A stretch of 64,000 nucleotides of DNA from Pusillimonas sp. MFBS29 (lineage in GTDB: Bacteria > Pseudomonadota > Gammaproteobacteria > Burkholderiales > Burkholderiaceae_B): the NCBI RefSeq assembly GCF_020687695.1, contig NZ_JAJEWL010000001.1:1-64000 (forward strand), read 5' to 3'. This document shows, piece after piece, positions 1 to 6,408 of this stretch. Positions within the stretch are counted from its first letter, which is position 1, and the number at the start of each line of letters is the position of its first letter. The notes under the pieces were generated by a model. It made no database searches. It was not told where the DNA came from and saw nothing but the letters and a program-made list of their open reading frames with translations. The translations under genes and the position numbers were made by a program.

Positions 1-55
1 GCCAAACCTCCGCCTTGCCTTCTGGTATAAGCCCAGGCCGTCCCATTTGTGCCAT
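1..55 (-). CDS. IS30-family transposase, N-terminal fragment (cut by window edge)
   Basis: The ATG at 53-55 (minus strand) follows a GGAGGG ribosome-binding sequence and opens 18 codons reading MAQMGRPGLIPEGKAEVW before the window ends. The MGRPGL start followed by a K-A-E/L-W motif is the usual beginning of IS30-family transposases, which carry an N-terminal helix-turn-helix and a C-terminal DDE domain. Neither domain is visible here. Assignment rests on this short motif plus the element end just upstream. Confidence 0.65.
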   Translation of the reverse strand, partial: MAQMGRPGLIPEGKAEVW

Positions 56-116
56 TGGTAAACCCTCCATCATTCAATATTAATAGGAAGGTGTTGCAAT
101 GACCCATTGAACCTAC
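1..116 (-). mobile_element. IS30-family insertion sequence, left end only (runs off the window)
   Basis: Reading the minus strand from about 116, the sequence changes abruptly from IS3 orfA coding to a short non-coding end (GGTTCAATGGGTCATTGCAA) followed by an ATG opening a peptide that begins MAQMGRPGL, typical of IS30-family transposases. The end lies immediately after the AKKAA codons of the IS3 gene, so this element inserted into the IS3 copy. Only about 116 bp are visible; the exact terminal base and the target duplication cannot be fixed without the other end. Confidence 0.7.
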
Positions 117-404
117 CGCCGCTTTTTTTGCAATGTCACGCTCCATCCTCAGGCGTTCATTCTCAGCCCTCAGGCGAGCGATTTCCATCTGCTCGGGCGT
201 CACCACAGTCGGGGCCGACTTCTGGGCTGAGGCCCCGGCGCCAAGCTGGCCGCGCCCATGCTCGCGCACCCAGTTGCCCAGACTGGCTCTCGGGATACCC
301 AACGCGTCGGCCACTGCGCCAATCGACTGGCCAGCCAGTACTTGCCTGACGCCTTCTTGTTTGAACTCCAACGTATAACTGCTACGCGATCTTTGCTGTG
401 TCAC
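117..404 (-). pseudogene. IS3-family transposase OrfA, disrupted by the IS30 element
   Basis: A GTG start at 404 follows an AGGAGCAGG ribosome-binding site. The about 96 codons read as a helix-turn-helix protein (YTLEFKQEGVRQV, then GIPRASLGNWVREHG) followed by a leucine-zipper-like segment (IARLRAENERLRMERDIAKK), the layout of IS3 OrfA. The A7 run near the end of the gene (AAAAAAAGCG) corresponds to the slippery site where IS3 elements shift frame into orfB. The IS30 element enters right after this site, so the frame continues into foreign sequence and no complete transposase can be made. Confidence 0.75.
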
Positions 405-467
405 TTTCCTGCTCCTTGATTCCAATGTAACTGGAACCAAGGACTACGTCATTCAGGGGCAAGGTCA
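117..467 (-). mobile_element. IS3-family insertion sequence, truncated
   Basis: On the minus strand the element starts at 467 with TGACCTTGCCCC, close to the TGA-type terminal repeats of the IS407 group of IS3 elements, followed by a short leader, a ribosome-binding site (AAGGAGCAGGAAA) and orfA. It ends at about 117 where the IS30 element begins. The orfB (DDE transposase) part is not in the window. It lies within the IS66 remnant, about 20 bp after the IS66 tnpB stop, so it replaced or displaced IS66 tnpC. Confidence 0.75.
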
Positions 468-486
468 TACAGCACCTATTGGCACG

Positions 487-831
487 TCAAACGCGAGCGG
501 GCCGATGCGTGCGTTGGGGCCTGCGCCAATCAATACCCTCAAGCAACATCGACAGCTGCGCCGGCGTCAAACACACTGAGCCTGATTCGGCGTGAGGCCA
601 GACGAAATGGCCTTGCTCCAATCGCTTGGCCAATAAGCACATGCCATCGCCGCTCCACCACAGGACCTTGATGCGATCCCCTTTGCGACCTCGAAATACA
701 AACACGTGGCCGCTGAACGGATCCTCGGTGAGCTTGCCCTGCACAATGGCCGCCAAGCCATCAAAGCCACGGCGCATGTCCGTGACCCCGGCAGCCAGCC
801 AGACGCGGGTTCCCGCCGGCAAACCCATCAT
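487..831 (-). CDS. tnpB: IS66 family accessory protein TnpB
   Basis: TnpB is the second, accessory protein of IS66 transposons, required for transposition but not the catalytic DDE enzyme. The protein (about 114 aa from the ATG at 831) contains the family signature segments [20 protein letters not shown], the central [20 protein letters not shown] and the downstream [15 protein letters not shown]. The start is chosen because the ATGA overlaps the tnpA stop, the usual IS66 arrangement for translational coupling; an in-frame start 8 codons upstream is possible. The gene is intact, but the element is broken after it, so it is probably a passenger without function. Confidence 0.9.
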   Translation of the reverse strand: MMGLPAGTRVWLAAGVTDMRRGFDGLAAIVQGKLTEDPFSGHVFVFRGRKGDRIKVLWWSGDGMCLLAKRLEQGHFVWPHAESGSVCLTPAQLSMLLEGIDWRRPQRTHRPARV

Positions 832-1232
832 GGGTGTAGCATCTCGATCACGCACCGCAGCGTTTGGAGATCGGCCGCACCGTGCACCAGGATTCTGGCG
901 TTGCCCAGATGCAGTTCAATTCGCCCATCTTCGATGCCGGAATTATTGGACTCTTGATGGCCCACGCGCTCACGACGAGGTGCCTCAGGCAGAGCGTTGA
1001 TGTGCACCGGCAATAACGCAGTCGTTTCGGTCGACGGCCCAAAGTCGCCTCGCCGATATTGCCAGCGCCAATTGTGCAGTTGATTGGCATTGAGCCCATG
1101 GGCCATGGCAACCCGGGCAATGGACGCGCCACTGACCATGGATTCTTGTACCACTTGCCGTTTGAAATCGACGGTGTACCGGCGCCGGCAGTTGGTCAGG
1201 GCTGGCGCAAGAGAAGTAGAGGATTCGCTCAT
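828..1232 (-). CDS. tnpA: IS66 family protein TnpA (helix-turn-helix accessory protein)
   Basis: TnpA is the first gene of IS66 elements and encodes a small DNA-binding protein. The protein (134 aa from the ATG at 1232) has the N-terminal IS3/IS66-type helix-turn-helix ([13 protein letters not shown], then [19 protein letters not shown]) and a C-terminal segment ending [14 protein letters not shown] that is typical of the family. An upstream in-frame start at 1268 would add 12 residues but would run over an inverted repeat that looks like a leader element. It overlaps tnpB by ATGA. Confidence 0.88.
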   Translation of the reverse strand: MSESSTSLAPALTNCRRRYTVDFKRQVVQESMVSGASIARVAMAHGLNANQLHNWRWQYRRGDFGPSTETTALLPVHINALPEAPRRERVGHQESNNSGIEDGRIELHLGNARILVHGAADLQTLRCVIEMLHP

Positions 1233-1241
1233 TAAAACAAA

Positions 1242-1267
1242 TGTCCATTTACCAAAATGAATGGACA
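1242..1267. repeat. Inverted repeat in the IS66 tnpA leader
   Basis: TGTCCATT (1242-1249) and AATGGACA (1260-1267) are perfect 8-bp inverted repeats separated by 10 bp, 10-35 bp upstream of the tnpA start. This could be a binding site for TnpA or a leader hairpin limiting transposase translation. Only the symmetry is seen; the role is inferred. Confidence 0.4.
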
Positions 1268-1424
1268 CTTATCTTGCTGAGATTTGCGTGAGAACGCTAG
1301 ACGGTACTGGGCGTACGCTTACCGATAATGGGGAAGAGCCCACCAAACGCTTGATGTGGGCAGGCCTCAGTTGACCTGGGGAGACCGTGAAAATCTCGAA
1401 AACCGCATGAATACAGGCTGTTAG

Positions 1425-1455
1425 GCAAAAAAATAGACGTCCGTTGACGTCTATT
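1425..1455 (-). terminator. Rho-independent terminator, probably the original tRNA-Leu terminator
   Basis: AATAGACGTC (1432-1441) and GACGTCTATT (1446-1455) form a perfect 10-bp stem with a 4-nt loop. On the minus strand the stem is followed by a T7 run, so it ends transcription coming from the right. It lies only 10 bp beyond the tRNA-Leu 3'-end copy at 1466-1519, which places it where the terminator of the undisrupted tRNA-Leu gene would have been before the island inserted. Confidence 0.85.
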
Positions 1456-1465
1456 GATTCGGTGA

Positions 1466-1519
1466 TGGTGCCCGGGGCCGGAATCGAACCGGCACGCCTT
1501 GCGGCGGGGGATTTTGAGT
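1466..1519 (-). repeat. attL: 54-bp direct repeat of the tRNA-Leu 3' end
   Basis: These 54 bp are identical to 22695-22748, the 3' part of the intact tRNA-Leu(CAA) gene from the anticodon loop to CCA. The copy here has no 5' half, so it cannot be a working tRNA. Identical repeats at an intact tRNA and at the distal end, with an integrase gene beside the tRNA, are the expected product of tyrosine-integrase insertion into a tRNA gene. Confidence 0.93.
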
Positions 1520-1679
1520 TGGCGTTTTAAGGTGCTTGTATAGGGAAGTGGGGTGAAGGTGAGCGTAGGTTGAAATAGGAAAAAGTAATTGTTAATCAGT
1601 GGTTGGCGTAATTTGGTGAAATTGGTGAAAACTGATGTGTGTACCTGTACTGTACCGAAAATTATCGGATTTAGTACAG
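1520..1679. other. Island left-end non-coding region
   Basis: No convincing gene is visible between attL and the first island ORF. The stretch is AT-rich and holds the 11-mer CTGTACCGAAA at 1650-1660, also present on the same strand near the other end of the island (22592-22602); both are next to GTACC/CTGTACC repeats. They could be integrase arm-binding sites. The open frames crossing this region on both strands span the att repeat and look accidental. Confidence 0.4.
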
Positions 1680-1916
1680 TCAGGTACAACTCAGCTGGAG
1701 ACTCAGCCCGCAAAGGCTTATCGGGCTCGGTAAGGTTTCAAATACCGGCATCATCTTGGCTGCTAAATAATGTGACTTTCCTTTTGTGCTGGCGGAGATC
1801 TCTGCTTCTTTTAACTCATCCAGGCTCGGAAGATAAAGGACCTCGGTGTAGTTAGGACATGCTTCCGCAATACTCAGCTTTTCAGAGCGGAAATCGTTAG
1901 GTAGTAGCCTAGCCAT
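1680..1916 (-). CDS. Hypothetical protein downstream of hsdS
   Basis: A 78-aa ORF starts with ATG at 1916 behind a GGAACAAGT ribosome-binding sequence, 9 bp after the hsdS stop, so it is probably the last gene of the restriction operon. The N-terminal 45 residues (rich in Glu, Leu and Lys; LYLPSLDELKEAEI) look like a folded domain, while the Ser/Cys-rich C-terminus near the island end looks like read-through into non-coding DNA. It may be a truncated gene. I do not recognise the family. Confidence 0.4.
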   Translation of the reverse strand: MARLLPNDFRSEKLSIAEACPNYTEVLYLPSLDELKEAEISASTKGKSHYLAAKMMPVFETLPSPISLCGLSLQLSCT

Positions 1917-1925
1917 ACTTGTTCC

Positions 1926-3125
1926 TTAGAGTTTGCCTTTAAATGCTGAATCGAGTATCGAGGATTTCAGTTGCTGCATCAGGGTTATTTTCTCAGAAAT
2001 CTCAGCTTTTACCTTTACAGCTAATTCATCAATCTCATTGAATCTCCTCGCAATGATTTTTTGCACATCAAGAGTGGGAACTGGTATTTTGATATCAGAT
2101 AGAATTTTCAGATTGATGTTTTTCTGTGCAGCAGCATTCGCCTTACTGTCAAGTTGCTGTTGTAATGTAGTTAGGAAGTAATAAAGGTAATCGGTATCTA
2201 ACTCGGTGGACGAGATGCCTACGACACTATCGGGAAAACATGCATCCATACCTAAAATTGCAACACTTCCGATATTGGCTGCAATGGTTAGGCAAATAGT
2301 ATCTTTGGGCCATAACCTGCTTTGCTTTAATCCCTTTTCGTTGTATGTGGCTGAGAAAGTGGTGATGTATTTCTGTGCGTTACGCACATCACCAGTTTGA
2401 ATAAATGGGTACTCACCGCCAAATAGCAATTTGTCGTTGCGAGGTCTGTGCTTTGATTTTCCTCGTTCTACTTTGGCTACGTCGTTAAACTCTCTTAAGG
2501 GCCACCTATCGAGCCCAGAACTAAACACACTGCTTAGTTCACTTGCATACAACGCATCGGCCAGTGCGGTGCTTTCTTGAAGATGCTCTATGGCGGTGTT
2601 GATGCGGGTTAGGAGTGCATCGAGTTTTTCAACAATACGTTCTTGTTCCCCAACGCTTGGAATTGGTATTGACGCTTTTTTAAGGTCCCCATCAGTAATG
2701 GCAGGGTATGATGCGCCACTGACAAATGGTTCGATTTGGTCTTGAAGAAAATCGGACGTGACAAAATAAAATAAGTAAGCAGATAACACTTTCTCGTTTG
2801 TTCTCAGGACACAGAATCCTGTTGATGCTACGGGTGAACTGTATTCTTCTCTTACCAGCGCAATATTTTTTAAATTAGGGCGTGTGGTTGCAAATATCAC
2901 ATCGTTTTTTTGGATATGCTTCTTCGCTCGCGATGGAGCCTCTTTACCAAGAATCTCTTTCGGATCTGTAATAGCAAACTGGTCGCGGTCAATTGAGGAT
3001 ATATCAATATATGTCCACAATTTATTAGCGTCTTTTAATGGATTTAAATTTTCCGTTTTTTCAACTACTTCCTCTAGCTTGTGCCATTCCCACCCGCCTG
3101 GCAATTGATATAGAACCTGCTCCAT
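1926..3125 (-). CDS. hsdS: Type I restriction-modification specificity subunit HsdS
   Basis: HsdS supplies DNA sequence recognition for the type I methylase (M2S) and the restriction complex (R2M2S). The 399-aa protein has two target-recognition domains in tandem: residues about 1-180, ending in SIPIPSVGEQERIVEKLDALL, and about 205-385, ending in IKIPVPTLDVQKIIARRFNEI. Each is followed by a coiled-coil spacer, the standard HsdS plan. The C-terminal QLKSSILDSAFKGKL is a common family ending. It follows hsdM with only 2 bp between, so the two are translationally coupled. The two recognition halves are unalike, so a bipartite asymmetric target is expected. Confidence 0.95.
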   Translation of the reverse strand: MEQVLYQLPGGWEWHKLEEVVEKTENLNPLKDANKLWTYIDISSIDRDQFAITDPKEILGKEAPSRAKKHIQKNDVIFATTRPNLKNIALVREEYSSPVASTGFCVLRTNEKVLSAYLFYFVTSDFLQDQIEPFVSGASYPAITDGDLKKASIPIPSVGEQERIVEKLDALLTRINTAIEHLQESTALADALYASELSSVFSSGLDRWPLREFNDVAKVERGKSKHRPRNDKLLFGGEYPFIQTGDVRNAQKYITTFSATYNEKGLKQSRLWPKDTICLTIAANIGSVAILGMDACFPDSVVGISSTELDTDYLYYFLTTLQQQLDSKANAAAQKNINLKILSDIKIPVPTLDVQKIIARRFNEIDELAVKVKAEISEKITLMQQLKSSILDSAFKGKL

Positions 3126-3127
3126 GT

Positions 3128-4606
3128 TTATTTCTCCGCCAACAGGTTTTCCATTTCATCCAGCAAGCCAGACACCAATTTTTCTTTGGTGCGGATTCGC
3201 TTAAGAATATCGCCTGGAGCTAGGTGTTCCGCATCTTTCTGTTTGGCTGGATTTTTCGCAGATAAGTCGTAGTCTACAGAGAGTTTGCTCGCTGAAACTG
3301 TCCAAGAGCATTCTGTGGTTGTGCGTCTGTTGTACAGATTAACAAAGTCTTCTAGGTGTTTATCCTTGATCGGTTTGTTTTTAGTAAGCTTTTGTTCTGG
3401 CTCGAATTCGTAGTACCACACATCGCTGGTACCGCCGCTGCGCTCAAAAAACAATACGTTGGTTTTTACGCCAGAATAAGGCAAAAACACTCCAGCGGGC
3501 AGGCTTAAAATGGTGTGCAGGTTAAAGTTTTCTAGCAGTTCTTGCTTCACCTGTTTAAAGGCGCTGTTAGTCTGGAACAGTACGCCTTCTGGCACTACAA
3601 TCGCCGCCTTACCGCCGCTTTTCAAGCTTTTCATAAAGTGCTGTAAAAACAGTAGTTCGGTAGCGTTACTTTGAATCGGGAAGTTTTGTTGGATCTGTGA
3701 CTTCTCTTTACCACCAAAGGGTGGATTGGCCAGAATGATGTCGTAACGGTCATTTTCCTGAATATCACGGATATTCTGCGTCAGGGTATTGCCACGGAAC
3801 AGGTTGGGCGATTCGATGCCATGCAGGATCATGTTCATCATGCCCATCACGTATGCCAGTGAGGTTTTCTCGTAACCGAAGAACGTATCGCGCTGAATAA
3901 AATCCCATTGGTCGGTGGAGAGTGTGTCCTTTTTGTGCTTCAGATGTTCAAATGCTTCGACCAAAAATCCACAGGATCCCGCTGCCGCGTCGTAAATGGT
4001 TTCACCAGGTTTAGGATCTATCGCTTGCACCATGGCGCGCACTACAGGGCGTGGAGTATAAAACTCACCCGCATAGCCACCGGCATCGCCCATGTTTTGC
4101 AACAGCCCTTCGTAGACCAGTGAGAGTTCGAACAGTTCCGACTCTGACTGGAAGTTGAGGCTATCTACTATATCCAGTACTTCGCGCAGGGTATGGCCAG
4201 AGGCTACCTTATTATCCAGGTACTTAAAGATTGCGCCAATTTTGTAGGTAAAGGACTTTGAGTCTGCGCCAATCGCGGCAGTACTAGCGAAGCTTTTCAG
4301 GTAAGGAAAAAGCTGATTGTTTACATAGTCCGTTAGGTCATCACCGGTTTTTGCGTGAGCCAAATTCAGCTTGCTATCGGCAGTTTTGGGGCATGCCCAG
4401 GTTGCCCAGCGGTGTTCTTCCTCCAACACCGGCTGATAATCTTCGCCGGACAACACCGCTTCGTCTTCTTTTTCGGACTCGTAATCGTCAAGAAACTTCA
4501 GGAACAATATCCAGGAGGTTTGTTCTGTGTAATGCATAGCACCGCTGATGCCGTCGTCGCGGCGCAGGATGTCGGTAATGCGGTCAACTTTTTGTTGTAG
4601 TGACAT
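3128..4606 (-). CDS. hsdM: Type I restriction-modification DNA methyltransferase HsdM
   Basis: HsdM transfers methyl groups from S-adenosylmethionine to adenine N6 in the target set by HsdS, protecting host DNA. The 492-aa protein has an N-terminal HsdM helical domain (starting MSLQQKVDRITDILRRDDG), the SAM-binding motif I (YDAAAGSCGFLVEAF, about 205-220) and the catalytic motif IV NPPF (within ILANPPFGGKEKS). The length is normal. It sits between an OLD-like ATPase gene (2-bp gap) and hsdS, so the ATPase gene is inserted inside the usual hsdR-hsdM-hsdS series. Confidence 0.96.
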   Translation of the reverse strand: MSLQQKVDRITDILRRDDGISGAMHYTEQTSWILFLKFLDDYESEKEDEAVLSGEDYQPVLEEEHRWATWACPKTADSKLNLAHAKTGDDLTDYVNNQLFPYLKSFASTAAIGADSKSFTYKIGAIFKYLDNKVASGHTLREVLDIVDSLNFQSESELFELSLVYEGLLQNMGDAGGYAGEFYTPRPVVRAMVQAIDPKPGETIYDAAAGSCGFLVEAFEHLKHKKDTLSTDQWDFIQRDTFFGYEKTSLAYVMGMMNMILHGIESPNLFRGNTLTQNIRDIQENDRYDIILANPPFGGKEKSQIQQNFPIQSNATELLFLQHFMKSLKSGGKAAIVVPEGVLFQTNSAFKQVKQELLENFNLHTILSLPAGVFLPYSGVKTNVLFFERSGGTSDVWYYEFEPEQKLTKNKPIKDKHLEDFVNLYNRRTTTECSWTVSASKLSVDYDLSAKNPAKQKDAEHLAPGDILKRIRTKEKLVSGLLDEMENLLAEK

Positions 4607-4608
4607 GC

Positions 4609-6405
4609 TTAGAGTTGTCCGATAATAAAGTTGTACATCTTGGTGATGTCTTCACTGATTTCTTCAGGGGGTATCAGATCGATATATGCCTGTAATTTTT
4701 CAGGGTCTAGACCTTCGCTATCGGTATTGATTAACGGGTTGATGATGTCTTTGACGTTTAACCTGCGAATGTCGTTATTATCACCAGGGTTATGGAGTTG
4801 TAGATGATTGCGCTGAGCAATATCACCATTGTTAATTTGGGCGAGAAGATTGTGCTGTGCCAAAGCTGTGTATGAGAGCAAATAGTTTTTGATTTCTCTA
4901 CGTTTCCATGCAAGTAAATATGGTGTCACTCTCATGCCCTGCGGCCACCGAACAGCATTGAGTAGGTCGCGATAAATTTGCCCGTTCACTTGTACGCCAT
5001 TGACTACGTTCCACTCCAAGGCTGCCTCATCCCGATCGCAAATCATAAATATTTTGGTTGTGGTCAGCGGGGATTCGATCTTGCTTAGGCCATGCAGCCA
5101 ATCGATCTTTCCCTTACCGAAAGTCTCGTTAGAAGTAGCGTAGCTGGAAGACTTTTTCATGGCATGGACAGCGGATAACCGAACTATTTCTAAGCCTGCA
5201 CGTGCTGCAAGTTTGGTAAAGATAACCCAGTCGTTGTAGTCATCTAACAAGGCAATGTTTGGCAGCTTGCCACACACCTCAAACTCAACAGATTTAGCGC
5301 GCGAGAGCACACCCAGACGATTGATCAATTGCCTAATTTTGTTGTCTTCGCTGATACGACCTTTTTCGACAACTTTCAAGTGTTCTATACAATTTTCTTT
5401 GGCTGATATGGAATCGAGCAGGTGTGTGGTGGTGATGGCATGACCTTGTATGTTATGCAAAATTGACCAAAATTTTTCCACGTTCTTGTAGTGGAGATGT
5501 GAATCTGCCTCGTCGAATAAGAAGAGCGTATTTTCTGAATCGAAAAGATCAATCAGTGCATATAGAAATAAGAGCTGGTACTCGCCGTCGCTGACCTGAT
5601 TTAGCTCAATATTATTGCTGAAAATTAATTTGCAACTGGGCTTATCAATAAAGTAGTTGTTATCACCGGCTTGGGTAAAAAATGCCACTTCTGGATCCCA
5701 GTCGATTGCCATGGCTTGGGCGTTAGGATCACCAGCTTCAGCCTCATCATCGCCAGCCTGAACTTGCGTGGGATAGTCGAAAGAGACTTGGATCAAGTCA
5801 TTGGCTGTAAGGTCGATGCTTCGTTTCCTAAGAGGTTCGTCGAACTCATAGTCACGGGAAATTAGGTTGGTAATAAAGCTTTCCAGTGAGCGAAAGTACG
5901 GCGTTGCTCGCAGTGTATCCACTTCTCCACGTTCTTCACGCTTAAGCGCATCTTGCACACGTGTAATGTAGTTTTTATCTACCTTAAAGGCGCATTTGAA
6001 GGTTGTGCTCAGGTCGTCTTTGTGTAGCTGCGACTCAGTGACATAACCATGTTCAACCAAGAAAGATCGCACCTTGCCGTTGCGTTTGATGGCAGTGGTT
6101 AAAAAGATCAGCAGCTTGGACCAAGTTTTATCGAAATAGAAGCAATCAAGGCTGAGGCCACGCCCAGCTTGTCTTTCTTTTTTCAAATATGCACTGAATC
6201 TTTGTGAGTAGTTTTCGTTTTGGCCGGATGAAAAGCACACTATCTTAAGATTTTTGTGGTCTCGCCCTACCAATCGTTGTTCAAATACTGACTGCAAAAT
6301 ACTGGACTTACCCGATCCATTCTCCCCAATAAGCGTCGCGACCTTATCAATGCGCAATATCTGAGCATTTTGGTGTAATGGGTTAGGGGCTAAGTTTAGT
6401 TCCAT
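4609..6405 (-). CDS. OLD-like AAA ATPase embedded in the type I restriction operon
   Basis: The 598-aa protein has an N-terminal ABC/AAA-type ATPase with Walker A GENGSGKSS near residue 28 and a Walker B-type segment LFLFDEADSHLHYKN followed by a His switch (HAITTTHLLDS). The C-terminal half contains LLDDYNDWVIFTKL and IFMICDRDEAA, resembling a degenerate TOPRIM nuclease domain (the usual Glu appears replaced by Asp; the D-x-D pair is kept). This ATPase-plus-TOPRIM layout is that of OLD-family nucleases. It lies 2-3 bp from both hsdM and hsdR, so it is co-translated with them and probably modulates or adds to phage defence. The TOPRIM assignment is by eye only. Confidence 0.7.
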   Translation of the reverse strand: MELNLAPNPLHQNAQILRIDKVATLIGENGSGKSSILQSVFEQRLVGRDHKNLKIVCFSSGQNENYSQRFSAYLKKERQAGRGLSLDCFYFDKTWSKLLIFLTTAIKRNGKVRSFLVEHGYVTESQLHKDDLSTTFKCAFKVDKNYITRVQDALKREERGEVDTLRATPYFRSLESFITNLISRDYEFDEPLRKRSIDLTANDLIQVSFDYPTQVQAGDDEAEAGDPNAQAMAIDWDPEVAFFTQAGDNNYFIDKPSCKLIFSNNIELNQVSDGEYQLLFLYALIDLFDSENTLFLFDEADSHLHYKNVEKFWSILHNIQGHAITTTHLLDSISAKENCIEHLKVVEKGRISEDNKIRQLINRLGVLSRAKSVEFEVCGKLPNIALLDDYNDWVIFTKLAARAGLEIVRLSAVHAMKKSSSYATSNETFGKGKIDWLHGLSKIESPLTTTKIFMICDRDEAALEWNVVNGVQVNGQIYRDLLNAVRWPQGMRVTPYLLAWKRREIKNYLLSYTALAQHNLLAQINNGDIAQRNHLQLHNPGDNNDIRRLNVKDIINPLINTDSEGLDPEKLQAYIDLIPPEEISEDITKMYNFIIGQL

Positions 6406-6408
6406 TGG

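Larger units (their letters stand above)
468..1322 (-). mobile_element. IS66-family insertion sequence, truncated (tnpA and tnpB only)
   Basis: Minus-strand tnpA and tnpB overlap as in IS66 elements, but the large tnpC transposase gene that should follow is missing because an IS3 element begins at 467. The outer end is probably the GTAAGCGTACGCC sequence (minus strand, ending at 1322), which fits the GTAA-type IS66 terminal repeats. The element lies between the IS nest and the remnant tRNA-Leu terminator, outside the genomic island. Confidence 0.75.

Noticed and set aside
1466-1519. Second tRNA-Leu gene
   Set aside because: Only the 3' part is present; acceptor 5' strand, D arm and half of the anticodon stem are missing, so it is an att copy.
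1297-1713. 138-aa minus-strand ORF across the att repeat
   Set aside because: It runs through a terminator hairpin and the tRNA-Leu 3' fragment, has low-complexity composition and no ribosome-binding site; accidental.
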